A stretch of 64,000 nt of DNA from Pseudobdellovibrionaceae bacterium (GTDB lineage: Bacteria > Bdellovibrionota > Bdellovibrionia > Bdellovibrionales > Bdellovibrionaceae): positions 1-64,000 of the forward strand of contig JAHBUS010000010.1 of assembly GCA_019637955.1 (NCBI GenBank), given 5' to 3'. Position numbers and translations under genes: made by a program. Shown here one piece after another: positions 17,840 through 27,400 of this stretch. The stretch's first letter is position 1. Every line of letters begins with the position of its first letter. Below the pieces are notes generated by a model. It ran no database searches, was not told the DNA's origin, and was given only the letters and a program-made list of their open reading frames with translations.

Positions 17840-18226
17840 ATGGCAACAATGAGACTTCTGACAATGATTCTCGGATTCTCCGCCATCACGCTGGCCGCAC
17901 AGGCGGTCATGCCCGTTCCGGCCTCGCCGCCCAAGAAGGCATCGAAGCCCATGGAGCGGCCGCGCCTGATTGAGGGCGCCAAAATTCAGATCCAATCCTA
18001 CGACCCCGCCAGCGACACGTTCACCGTTCAGATCATCCGCGAGCCCGGCGTCGGCCCCAATATCGCGACTCCCGAAGCGATGGTGACGGCAATCGGCCTG
18101 TCGATGAAGCCCGAAACATTTCGGCGCAAAGCCTCCGAGTACATCGGGGCCGAATTCGCGCTCGTCAAACCGATGCCGCTCTTGTTCATGCGCGAAGTTG
18201 AGCTGCGCAAAAACAAACGCCGCTGA
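17840..18226 (+). CDS. Small exported protein of unknown function
   Basis: 128 residues; AGGAG site 8 bases before the ATG. A signal peptide ends near QAVMPVPA, followed by a basic linker and one compact beta-rich domain (IQSYDPASDTFTVQI..., FALVKPMPLLFMREVEL). No family recognised. Tight spacing to the YkuD_2 gene (9 bases) suggests a shared transcript and maybe a shared periplasmic job. Confidence 0.7.
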   Translation: MATMRLLTMILGFSAITLAAQAVMPVPASPPKKASKPMERPRLIEGAKIQIQSYDPASDTFTVQIIREPGVGPNIATPEAMVTAIGLSMKPETFRRKASEYIGAEFALVKPMPLLFMREVELRKNKRR

Positions 18227-18235
18227 CGCGGCTCT

Positions 18236-19126
18236 TTACCTTTTAACGATTTGGGCCGCGAAGAGCGGGCCGTAGCCCAAGCGGTCCGGCAAAAACTGCA
18301 CGCCGTAGCGCGTGCGCTCGGCCCCGTCGGGAAGCGGCAGTTCGGTGACGTCGGCGCGATCCCCTTTTTTCTTCAGAAACTTTTCAAGAACGGCGTCGTT
18401 CTCCAAATGCGAGAGCGCGCAGGTCGAATAAACGATCGTGCCGCCGAGCTTGAGCGCCTCGAGTGCGCCCGAGAGGAGCGCGTACTGCTCCTGCGCGAGG
18501 CGTTTGCTCCGCGAGGGGGACCAGACCGTCATCTCTTTTTGATTTTCTAAAAGATGGCGCTCTCCCGAACAGGGCGCGTCCACCAAAATGCGGTCGAACG
18601 TTTCGGGGTGCGATTTCGAGAAAAGACCGCCCTCTTTGCCGGTGACCCGCACGCGTTCGCGCACGTCGCGCGGAACGTATTGCTGAATGACTTTCATCAA
18701 ACGCTCACGGCGCCCGGGACTGGGTTCGTTCGCCAGGATTTCGCCCGAGCCCGACGCGAGCGCCTCGATCAGACAAAGACTCTTGCCGCCCGGAGCCGCG
18801 CAGAGATCCAAAACAACATCGTCCGGCTGCACGTTCAAAGCGCGCGCAATCCACACGCTGGCCGGGTCCATGAGGTAGAAACCGAGCAGGCCCTCGCTTC
18901 CGCGCGGCAGCTCGCGGCGAAGCGAGTCGGTGGGCTCAAAGCAATGGGCAAACTCAGGACCGAACGGGCGAAGACCCTCCACGCTCACGTCGGCAAAATG
19001 ATTGCGCCGTGCGACCTGGGTCTCAGCCTGACGTAACGACTGGTCCAGTCCGGCCCAGCGCTCGCCCCATTGTTCACGGTAAAAATTTTGAAAGGATTCT
19101 GAACTCACCGGGGCCAAATCTAGCAC
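18236..19126 (-). CDS. RsmB/RsmF-type RNA cytosine-C5 methyltransferase
   Basis: 296 residues, GTG start. Class I SAM fold: VVLDLCAAPGGKSLCLIEAL (SAM loop), DRILVDAPCSGERH (motif IV with one catalytic Cys) and IVYSTCALSHLEND (motif VI with the nucleophile Cys), the double-Cys pattern of RNA m5C methyltransferases. It is shorter than RsmB (about 430), with no N-terminal NusB-like domain. The DAPCSGERH variant resembles NSUN4-like enzymes. The substrate is probably rRNA or tRNA, not assigned. Confidence 0.87.
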   Translation of the reverse strand: MLDLAPVSSESFQNFYREQWGERWAGLDQSLRQAETQVARRNHFADVSVEGLRPFGPEFAHCFEPTDSLRRELPRGSEGLLGFYLMDPASVWIARALNVQPDDVVLDLCAAPGGKSLCLIEALASGSGEILANEPSPGRRERLMKVIQQYVPRDVRERVRVTGKEGGLFSKSHPETFDRILVDAPCSGERHLLENQKEMTVWSPSRSKRLAQEQYALLSGALEALKLGGTIVYSTCALSHLENDAVLEKFLKKKGDRADVTELPLPDGAERTRYGVQFLPDRLGYGPLFAAQIVKR

Positions 19127-19156
19127 AACTCATGGCAAGCGTGCTAGGCTCTCGGT

Positions 19157-19432
19157 ATGTCTTACAAAACGCACCTCTTCGTCTGCACCAATGCCCCCGA
19201 CAACCCTAAAAAATGCGGAAGCAAAGGGCCCGAAGAGATGCGCCGGCGGGTCAAAGAGGCCTGTGGCAAAGTTCACGGCAAAGACGTGCGCATCAATGCG
19301 TCGGGGTGCCTGGGTTATTGCGAGCGCGGCATCGCCGCCGTGGTCTACCCCTCGGGCGAATGGCTTTTGGACCTGACCAATCAAGACGACCAAAAGCTCA
19401 TTGATCTTGTCGAAAAATCGTTAAAAAAATAA
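19157..19432 (+). CDS. Thioredoxin-like [2Fe-2S] ferredoxin
   Basis: 91 residues. The four cluster Cys sit in the standard pattern: FVCTN... with a second Cys ten residues later (KKCGSKG), then SGCLGYCERG. The AVVYPSGEW ending of the domain is also typical of this small electron-carrier family. The partner enzyme is not identified here; the neighbours are a methyltransferase and phoR. Confidence 0.85.
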   Translation: MSYKTHLFVCTNAPDNPKKCGSKGPEEMRRRVKEACGKVHGKDVRINASGCLGYCERGIAAVVYPSGEWLLDLTNQDDQKLIDLVEKSLKK

Positions 19433-19438
19433 ACGGCG

Positions 19439-20887
19439 TTACGCCCGGAACGGAAACTCGCAGATAAACTCGGCGCCCTGGCCCGCAGCGGAGTTCGCGC
19501 TCACGGTGCCGCCATGCGATTGCATGATGTGCTTGACGATGGCCAAACCCAAACCCGTGCCACCGATGTCGCGGCTGCGGGCCTTGTCGATCCGGTAGAA
19601 ACGCTCGAACAGGCGCGCCAGATGCTCCTCGGCGATACCGGGGCCGTTGTCCTTGACTCGCAGAACGATCTTCTTGGCTTCTTTGTCAAAGGCCCAGGAC
19701 ACCGCGATCTGTCCGCCTTCGGGGATGTACTTGATCGAATTTCCCACCAGGTTGATGAGCACGCGCTCCACCATCGAGGGGTCGGCCTTAAAAGGTTCCG
19801 CATCCGCGACCACCTTGAGCATGATTTTTTTGTCCGAAGCCATCGGCGAGAGCTGCTCGAACACTTCGGAGGTGATCATTTCGGGATGGACGAGTTCGAT
19901 GTTCATTCCCCCGGCGTTTTCGAGCGTCGAAATCGTGAGCATGTCATTCACCAAATCGGTCAAACGGTCGACACTGCGGGAGATCGTCGCCAAGAACTGC
20001 GGGATGTGCTCAAGACGCCCCAGCGCCAGATCTTCGCGCGCGGTTTCGACAAAGCCCTTTACGCTCGTGAGCGGCGTGCGCAGCTCATGCGAAGCATTCT
20101 CGACGAACTCGATGCGAATCTGCTCGGCCTTTTTCAGATCCGAGACGTCGTGAAAGAGAATGATCACGCCATAAACGCTGCGGCTTTTCTCTTCGCGCAA
20201 GGGCGAAATGGTCACCGAGAAGTGGCGGCCGTGCGGATCGAGCATCGTCGCCATTTTTTGTTGAAACGTCTCGATCACGCCGTTGGCCAACGACGTTTCG
20301 ACCTTTTTGAGCAGGGCGGGATCGCGAAAAAGATTGGTGAACTGCAAAGGCGTTCCGCCCATGTGCCCTTTGAGCTGATCGGCCGACAAGAACATGGAGG
20401 CGAAGCGCGAGTTGAAAAAACTGATCCGACCTTCGCGGCCGAGCGAGACGACGGAGTCTTGCAGATGGCTCATCAGGGCCTGCGACTCCTCGCGCTCGTG
20501 CGCCAGCTCGAGGCGGCGCTTCTTCAGCTTTTTGCGGATCTTGTCCAAGGCCGTCTCGAGCTCGAAATACTCGCCCGGTTCACTCTCGAAGAGATCGTCG
20601 TCGTCATTGCGATCAAAGCTCTGCGCGCGCTTCTTGCTCGACAGGCGTAGGGCCTTCAAGATCACGCGCCGAAGCGGCAGCGCGAAACGGTAAGCGAAAT
20701 ACGCCGATCCGATCAGCGACAGCAAAAAGAAACAGATGATCAGCAAAAAGGTCGGCTCACGTTCGAATTTGAAATCGAAAACCAGAGATGACAAGGCGAG
20801 CGAGGCGATGAACGAAACGTTCATCAAGCCCGCGAGCGCGAAGTAGAATTTACGGAACAATCTCCAGGGAAAGTATCTCGATCTCAT
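19439..20887 (-). CDS. phoR: Phosphate-responsive histidine kinase PhoR
   Basis: 482 residues. Two N-terminal helices (about 13-33 and 40-63), a coiled coil, a PAS domain (about 120-245), HisKA with the phosphorylated His in FVENASHELRTPLTS, and HATPase boxes NLVGNSIKYIPEGG, DNGPGI and GTGLGLAIV. Its start overlaps the phoB stop (ATGA), and phoB overlaps phoU, so the three form one operon. In the Pho system PhoR senses phosphate through the transporter and PhoU, and phosphorylates PhoB. Confidence 0.92.
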   Translation of the reverse strand: MRSRYFPWRLFRKFYFALAGLMNVSFIASLALSSLVFDFKFEREPTFLLIICFFLLSLIGSAYFAYRFALPLRRVILKALRLSSKKRAQSFDRNDDDDLFESEPGEYFELETALDKIRKKLKKRRLELAHEREESQALMSHLQDSVVSLGREGRISFFNSRFASMFLSADQLKGHMGGTPLQFTNLFRDPALLKKVETSLANGVIETFQQKMATMLDPHGRHFSVTISPLREEKSRSVYGVIILFHDVSDLKKAEQIRIEFVENASHELRTPLTSVKGFVETAREDLALGRLEHIPQFLATISRSVDRLTDLVNDMLTISTLENAGGMNIELVHPEMITSEVFEQLSPMASDKKIMLKVVADAEPFKADPSMVERVLINLVGNSIKYIPEGGQIAVSWAFDKEAKKIVLRVKDNGPGIAEEHLARLFERFYRIDKARSRDIGGTGLGLAIVKHIMQSHGGTVSANSAAGQGAEFICEFPFRA

Positions 20888-21603
20888 TCTGACCGAACTC
20901 GATACCCCACGCCCCGGATGGTTTCAATCCAATCCGCCTGAGGGCCCATCTTTTTACGCAATCCGAACACGTGCGTGTCGATGGTACGTCCCGTCACCGA
21001 AATGCCTTCGCCCTGGACGGTTTCGATCAGGGCTTCGCGCGTCAGAACGCGGCCTTGGGACTTGATCATTTCCGAGAGGATCTTGAATTCGCTGGGAGTT
21101 AAATGAACGACCTCTCCCGAGATGCGGCATTCGTAAGTGCCGAGGTTCATCGCGATCTCCCCGATCTGCAGCATTTCGCTGTTGCCGGTGGCGCCCGCCC
21201 CCGCAGGAGCCTGCTGCGCACGGCGGAGCAGGGCCCGGACGCGGGCCGCGAAGACCGAGGGTTCGAACGGTTTGGTGACGTAGTCATCCGCACCCGACTC
21301 CAGGCCTTGGACGATGTCCTGAGGTTCGGTTTTTGCCGTGACCATGAGAACCGGTGTTTTCGAATTCGAACTTTTGAGCAGGCGCAGGAACTCGACGCCC
21401 GACATTTGCGGGAGCATCCAGTCCAAGACGATCAGATCGTAGGTGCTGCGCTGAAGGTACTCTTGAGCTTCCAGAGCTGAACCGCAGCTCTGCACGCGGT
21501 GGCCTTGCCGGAGCAAGAGCAGGCTGATGAGATCGCGGATCTCGACCTCGTCTTCGACGACGAGGACTTGGGCTTGAGTCAAATCAGGAGAATTTCCCGC
21601 CAT
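20884..21603 (-). CDS. phoB: Response regulator PhoB
   Basis: 239 residues from the ATG at 21603, which has a GGAAGG site; an upstream start at 21660 is inside phoU. Receiver domain with acidic EDE pocket, phosphorylated Asp in LIVLDWMLPQMSG and Lys in VTKPF; C-terminal OmpR-type winged helix (LTPSEFKIL...GRTIDTHVFGLRKKMG). It should switch phosphate-starvation genes. Start overlaps the 3' end of phoU by 20 bases. Confidence 0.92.
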   Translation of the reverse strand: MAGNSPDLTQAQVLVVEDEVEIRDLISLLLLRQGHRVQSCGSALEAQEYLQRSTYDLIVLDWMLPQMSGVEFLRLLKSSNSKTPVLMVTAKTEPQDIVQGLESGADDYVTKPFEPSVFAARVRALLRRAQQAPAGAGATGNSEMLQIGEIAMNLGTYECRISGEVVHLTPSEFKILSEMIKSQGRVLTREALIETVQGEGISVTGRTIDTHVFGLRKKMGPQADWIETIRGVGYRVRSE

Positions 21604-22246
21604 GTCGAATGTCCTTCCCAGTGGAGACGAAGATGACATCTTCTGCAATGTTGGTTGCATGATCCCCCAACCTTTCTAAGTTGCGCGCGATCAAAATCAG
21701 ATCCAGGCAAGCTTCCACCTGCGAGGGGTTCTTTTTGATCTCGGCCGAAAGATCGCGAAACACCGCCGATTTGCGGGTGTCCACTTCATCATCCATGAGA
21801 AGAATCTTCTTCGCGAGTTCGCTGTCTTCTTTAACGAAACTGTCCAGAGATTCCTTCACCATTTGACGAACGATAACGCTCATCTCTTCGATCACTTGCA
21901 AGGAGTAAGACCCGCCTCGGCTGAGGAAGTCTTTACCGGTGAAGGCGATGTTCACGCACTGATCACCCATGCGCTCGAGATCGGCGTTGATTTTCACCAT
22001 CGAGAAAATCAACCGCAGGTCGCGGGCTTTGGGTCCCTGTTTCGCCATGAACTGCAAACAAGCGTCGTCGACCTTGATGTGGTCGCCATTGATTTGCTCT
22101 TCAATGGTGTGGACGTCTTTGAAGCGTTCGACGTTTTTTTCGATCAGTGCTTGGATCACGATGTCGAGCGCCTTTTCGACGTGGCCGCCCATCGAAAGAA
22201 TATGCTTCTTCAGCTCTTCGATTTGCGTGTCGACTTGTCTTTCCAT
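21584..22246 (-). CDS. phoU: Phosphate signalling protein PhoU
   Basis: 220 residues from the ATG at 22246, chosen because MERQVDTQIEELKKHI matches the usual PhoU start; ATG at 22255 is also possible. Two three-helix bundles with the metal-binding ExxxD-type signature DLERMGDQCVNIA and RNLERLGDHATNIAED. PhoU links the Pst transporter to PhoR and represses the Pho response. No pst genes are in this window; instead a porin lies 85 bp upstream on the same strand. Confidence 0.94.
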   Translation of the reverse strand: MERQVDTQIEELKKHILSMGGHVEKALDIVIQALIEKNVERFKDVHTIEEQINGDHIKVDDACLQFMAKQGPKARDLRLIFSMVKINADLERMGDQCVNIAFTGKDFLSRGGSYSLQVIEEMSVIVRQMVKESLDSFVKEDSELAKKILLMDDEVDTRKSAVFRDLSAEIKKNPSQVEACLDLILIARNLERLGDHATNIAEDVIFVSTGKDIRHGGKFS

Positions 22247-22331
22247 GTGAACCATCCCCTTCGTCAAACCCGATCGTCGAAGAAATGGCAACATCTGACA
22301 AGGATTAAAACCAAATCCTGACAGCCCGTTT

Positions 22332-23456
22332 TTAGGGGGTGCCACGCCTCGTCAAGCCCCAGGCCCACGAGAGCATCCAGCGGCTGCGATCCTGATTGAG
22401 AGTGGCGTAGTTGGGGCCAAACTCCGTTGCCTGATAAGTGAGCGCAACGCTCATCCCCGAGCGGCCCAGCGCGCGCGAAACGCCCAGGGCCGTTTGCTTG
22501 AGATGTTTATTCGAATCGTTGTCGTACACTTTGTAAATCGCCGCGCGCGCGAACGCCCGCCACCGGCGCGGCCCCTCGCCCCAACGGTAGCCGGCATGGC
22601 CTTCAAGCAGCGAGCCTTGATTGATCTCGCCCCCGCGGGCGCTCAAGTCGGCGCCCTCGCCCACGACGCCGCTGATGCCATCCACCGAATCGCGAAGCCA
22701 AGCGCCGAGGCCCCCGACGGTGAAGGCCTCGCCTTCATAGTAGGCCTGCAAGCCCGCGCGCTCTTTGACGTTGTCGTTGTCGCCCAGCTGGTCGTACCCG
22801 CCAGAGCGGACAAAGAGCTGCGCGCCCCCACGGCTCTGCGACCAGGTCCGCGTTTGACCCACCAAAAATTCAAAGTCCTTGCGCGCGCCGGTCTCGGCCT
22901 GCGGCCATCCTTCACCATTGCTCACCTGAAAATTCCACGCGACCTCTCCCCAAAGACCGCCGATGGCGAGCCCCAAGTCCGAACGCGGAATGATTTTCCA
23001 TTTCGACAGACCCGGCTCGAAATCGGCGCCGTAGTCCGAACCCCAAAAGGAGCCCCAGGCGAAGTCCACGACCTGATCTTGCAAGAGACCCATCGAGATC
23101 ACGGGCCCCGCGGTCCACTCCAGCTTGAGTTGATCCCAAGCAAAAATGGGCTCACGGTGAGTCGTGTCCCGCTCGGGACCGAGGTGCGCGCCGATCACGA
23201 CGGTCACGGGTTCTTCGCGTGAATTCAAGCGGCTTTCAAACTTCAGGCTGCCCCAGTCCGTGCGCGGCTGTCCGCGAACGGAAGACGGCTTCTGCTCGAC
23301 GATCAAGTTCACCTGCGCGCGCACCGAACCGCTCCAGTCCCACTCGCCAAAATCGGCAAAGCCCTCGGCTTGCGAAAACGTTTGCGCTCGGGCGAGCAAA
23401 GGGGCCACGGCCAGGAGAAGCATCGGAACGAGAGATTTCAAATTCGACATGGGCAT
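22332..23456 (-). CDS. Outer-membrane porin-like protein upstream of phoU
   Basis: 374 residues. Signal peptide ending LLARAQ; the mature part is alternating aromatic strands (WSGSVRAQVNLIVEQ..., LKLEWTAGPVISMGLLQ, RWMLSWAWGL) typical of a 16-18 strand barrel. Two close ATGs (23456, 23450); neither has a strong ribosome site. Position directly upstream of phoU-phoB-phoR and divergent from ppx suggests a phosphate or polyphosphate porin, like OprO/OprP, but sequence alone does not prove the substrate. Confidence 0.75.
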   Translation of the reverse strand: MPMSNLKSLVPMLLLAVAPLLARAQTFSQAEGFADFGEWDWSGSVRAQVNLIVEQKPSSVRGQPRTDWGSLKFESRLNSREEPVTVVIGAHLGPERDTTHREPIFAWDQLKLEWTAGPVISMGLLQDQVVDFAWGSFWGSDYGADFEPGLSKWKIIPRSDLGLAIGGLWGEVAWNFQVSNGEGWPQAETGARKDFEFLVGQTRTWSQSRGGAQLFVRSGGYDQLGDNDNVKERAGLQAYYEGEAFTVGGLGAWLRDSVDGISGVVGEGADLSARGGEINQGSLLEGHAGYRWGEGPRRWRAFARAAIYKVYDNDSNKHLKQTALGVSRALGRSGMSVALTYQATEFGPNYATLNQDRSRWMLSWAWGLTRRGTP

Positions 23457-23531
23457 ATCTTTTTGTGTCGGACCTAAAAAGGCAAGACGCCCCTTGTGCA
23501 AGACCCTCTTTTGTCCCATGATCTGAAGGGT

Positions 23532-24452
23532 ATGCTCACGGAGAAAAAGCGCCTGGCCGCCATCGATATCGGAAGCAACGCCATCCGCATGGTGATCGCC
23601 GAATACTCGCCCCAAGGACTGCGCCCGCTTAAAAAGTACCGCATCCCCATCCGTCTCGGCGCCGATGTCTTCGAAAAAGGCAAAATCAGCGGCAAAAATC
23701 TCAAAGAAGCCGCGCGCGCTTTTCGCAAATTTCGCGAAGTTTCAAACAGGTTCGGCGTGACCCGCATCCGCGCGGTCGGGACCAGCGCCATGCGCGAATC
23801 GAAAAACCGCGCCGCCTTTGTCGAGCTGATCCGCCGTAAAAGCGGCATCAAGATCGAAGTGATCGACGGCGTCGAGGAGGCCCGCTTGATCCACCAAGCG
23901 GTGGCCAAAGAGATTCACCTCGAAGGGCACCGGGCGCTTCTGATCGACATCGGCGGCGGGAGCGTCGAGCTGACGTTTTCGGACGCGGGACTGATGAGCT
24001 CCACGCAGAGCTTCCCGTTTGGGACCGTGCGCACGCTCAATCTCTTGAAGAAAAAAAATCTCACCGAATCGCAGCTGGGCCTCGTGATCGGCGAGTTCAT
24101 CGCGCCGCTCTCGAACTTTATCCACGCACAGAGCGAAAGCTCACCGCTGGAGTTCGCGATCGGCACCGGCGGCAATCTCGAAGCCCTCGGGCGTCTCAAA
24201 GATCAGATTCTGAAGAAAACCTCGAAGGGCGATTTGAGCTACAACGAATTGGGCTTGATCATCGAGCGTCTGCGCGCGATGTCGGTTAAAGACCGCATCG
24301 AGAAACTCGAGCTGCGTCCCGACCGCGCGGACGTCATCGTCCCGGCCGCCATGGTGGTGCAAGCGGTGATGCGCCAATCCAATTTGGAAAAGATTCTGAT
24401 CCCGCACGTGGGCCTGAAAGACGGGATTCTCTGGTCGATGATCAAGCGCTAA
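23532..24452 (+). CDS. Ppx/GppA exopolyphosphatase-type phosphatase
   Basis: 306 residues from the ATG at 23532 (GAAGGG site); an upstream start at 23496 is weaker. Actin-like ATPase fold: AAIDIGSNAIRMVIAEY (phosphate 1), VGTSAMRESKN, LLIDIGGGSVELTF (phosphate 2) and IGTGGNLEAL. It lacks the C-terminal HD-like part of E. coli Ppx, so it is a two-domain Ppx/GppA form that removes phosphate from polyphosphate or pppGpp. Divergent from the porin-phoUBR operon, which fits phosphate metabolism; ppk1 is 13 kb away. Confidence 0.9.
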   Translation: MLTEKKRLAAIDIGSNAIRMVIAEYSPQGLRPLKKYRIPIRLGADVFEKGKISGKNLKEAARAFRKFREVSNRFGVTRIRAVGTSAMRESKNRAAFVELIRRKSGIKIEVIDGVEEARLIHQAVAKEIHLEGHRALLIDIGGGSVELTFSDAGLMSSTQSFPFGTVRTLNLLKKKNLTESQLGLVIGEFIAPLSNFIHAQSESSPLEFAIGTGGNLEALGRLKDQILKKTSKGDLSYNELGLIIERLRAMSVKDRIEKLELRPDRADVIVPAAMVVQAVMRQSNLEKILIPHVGLKDGILWSMIKR

Positions 24453-24474
24453 GACGGCTTCGTCGTCTCGGCGC

Positions 24475-27400
24475 CTACTTGCTGGCGGGGACGCGTTTAT
24501 CGAGCGCCTTTTCGAGGCGATCCAGACGCGCTTTGAGTTCGGCATTTTCGGCTTCGAGTTTTTGGATGCGGCCGTCGTGGTTCATGACTTTCGCCCAAAC
24601 CTCTTTCACCGCTTCCACGACGATCGAGACGACGTTGCCGTACTTCACGCCGAGGATGCCCTGCTCATCGGGCTTGTTCGGATCTTTTTTCTCGCTCACC
24701 ATCTCGGGCGCGATTTTCTGCATGTCCTGCGCGATGAAGCCGATGTCCTCTTCATTGCTGCCATTCCATTTAAAGCGAACGCCCTTCATCGACAAAACTT
24801 TGCCCAGCGGACTTTCGATGGGACGCAGATCGTGCTTCAGGCGCGCGTCCGAGTGGTAATAGTACGCATGCGCGTACGCGGCGTTCATCGACGTGGTCCC
24901 TGCGGGATCGAGGTAGTAGCCCGTATTGTCGCGGTCGTAGATAAATGAAATGTGAGCGACGTTCATCACGCTCGTCGCACGAGGCTGCAAGTAGAAGCCC
25001 GTATTGCCGCCATCATAAAAGATCTGCGCGCGCATATCGTTGACGTTGCTCACACCGTTCGGGTCCACGTAATAACCCGTGTTGTTCGAATCGTAGAAAA
25101 TCGTCCCGTAGTGCGCGCCATCGGTCCCGATGTACGAGTTTCCCTGCCAGGCATTGAGAGACATCTTCGACCCCGGATCGAACGTGCCCGAATGCCAAAT
25201 CGTGTACGCGGCGCCGCCCATCGACCAACCGCCGACTTTCAAAACGTTGTCGGTGTCCAGACCGAAGTTGACCGCGTAAGCGCCAGGACGGTGGAACGAC
25301 ATCATCGCCGCGCCTCCGCCCACACCTTGAACTTCGGCTGAACCGCCGCCGCTCCCGGTGTAGCCGATCCCTTGACCCGACGTCGAGCGGCTGCCCACGT
25401 AAAGACCGCCATTCATCGGCGTGTAGCCGAGGGCCGTTGTGATCATGCCCGAGGTGATGCCGGTGATGTATCCGGGTCCGTTCGAGAGCTGATTGAGATT
25501 TGTCAGGTTGCCCGCATGCCAAACGTTGTTGCCACCCACTTGCAGGTTGCCCGCATTGAAGGTTCCCGACAGATAACCCGCACCGACGCCGTAAAACGCG
25601 TAGGTGTTGGCATGTCCAAGAAGACCGTACGCGGCACCGTTTTGCGAATAGCCAAGAACTCCCGCTCCTGCGGCATTGCTGGTTTGTGCGTTCACCGCAT
25701 GCGTGTCTCCCGGGACCACACCGCGAACCATCAAGCCGTTTTGCGCATAGAAACCTTTACCGCCGTAGGTTTTCACATAGTTGGCTTCGTCCATGTAAAT
25801 GCCGCCGCCGTAAGTGTGGTTGTACCATCCCGTCGCATTGTAAGTTCGATGCCATCCACCGCCGGCATCGATGACCGTGTTCCCGCCCACCTGCAAAGCG
25901 CCACTACCAGAGATATTGAGGGTGCCGGTCATGGTGTCGCCCGCCTTGTTCACCGGGGTGTAGCCCAGTGCCGTCGTGACGTTGCCCGAGGTGATGCCAG
26001 TGATGTAACCCGGACCGTTCGTGAGCTGATTCAAGTTCGAAAGATTGCCCGCATGCCAAATTTTATTCCAGGGAGCCGTTCCGGAGCCGCTCGTGGCGCG
26101 GTAGTACAGCTCATTGCTGTTGTAGAAATCTCCCGCAAACTGCATCGAATAGTAGTTGGCGTCGTTCGAGTGCGTCGACGACATGAGGTGGAACCAGCCA
26201 CCCGAATTCGTCGGCCAACCGTTGGCGGTCGAGGCCGCGCTCGTTTGGTAGAAGCCCGAATCGGTGCGGGTGGCGATACTGGCTTTATCGGCGACATGGA
26301 ACCCGGAGACCGACTGTGCCAAGCGGCCCGTCATCGTGTCACCCGCTTTATTGACAGGCGTGTAACCTAAAGAGGTTTGATAAGACGCGGGGTTGAAGTT
26401 CCCGGCGTGCCAGACTTGGCTGCCGTTTTGGGTGATCGCACCCGTGGTGTTGATACCGCCGTTGATGGCCGTGTCTCCCCACATCGTGATTTTACGGCCC
26501 GCCGCCGCCACCGTTTGGGTGCCCACGATATTCAATCCGGCCGCGAACAAGTTCGCGCCGATTTTACCGTCATTGCCATCGGATTGATTGGCGTGGCCGA
26601 AGCGAACGTGATTGCCGCTCGTGAAATCGAGACTGCCCACGCTGGAGTCGCCCGCTTTATTGACGGGCGTGTAACCCAAAAGATTCGCGACGGTGTCGCA
26701 GCCCAAAACGCCGCCGCCGTCAAATTTGGGAACCTGTCCGGTGGCGCACGAGAAGGCCGCGAGCTGCGTCCCTGTCCCGTTCGTTGAAACCAATTTGTTG
26801 GCGCCAAACGAGGTGGCGCCGGTGCCGCCTTTGCTCACCGGAACCGTCCCGAGCGTGAGGGTGTTCGAACCCGCGCTCGAGGTCACATCACCGGTGAACG
26901 CCGGCAAACGCGCCGCCGGCAGGGTGCCCGAAGCTAAGTTCGAGGCATTTAAGTTCGTCAAGTTCACGCCGCTCACGGCGGGGATTTCCGACGAGGCGTT
27001 GAGCTTTAAAATTTGATTCGCGCCGGTTCCCGAATTCAATGTCAGAACGGGTGCGGTCGTGGTGCTCGCCACCGCGATGTCCGCATTGGCGCTGGTCACG
27101 CTCGTGACCGTCCCGCCGCCGCCCGAGGGCCAAGCACTGCGGCAGTCGGCGCCGATACAAATTTGCGTGGCTTTCACCTTGCCCGCCACGTCCAACATTT
27201 CGGTGGGATTGGTGAGGCCGATCCCGACATTGCCCGATCCGTCCATACGAAGACCGGTGTTCGCCGACGACGTCCAAGGCGCGATGACAAATCCTTTGGC
27301 GGTTCCGATGGTCGATCCGCTGAAGATCAAACCCATATCCCCCGCTTGGGTCATCTGATTGTACGAACCCGCATTCATATTGGCGAAAATATGCGCGCCG

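Noticed and set aside
23457-23531. Pho box between the porin and ppx
   Set aside because: TTGTGCA and TTGTCCC are seen, but the spacing is 17 rather than 11 and matches are weak. A Pho box could exist but I cannot support it.
25372-26370. Several long plus-strand frames across 24.5-31 kb
   Set aside because: All are antisense to the S74 fibre gene and mirror its repeats; none shows a protein family.
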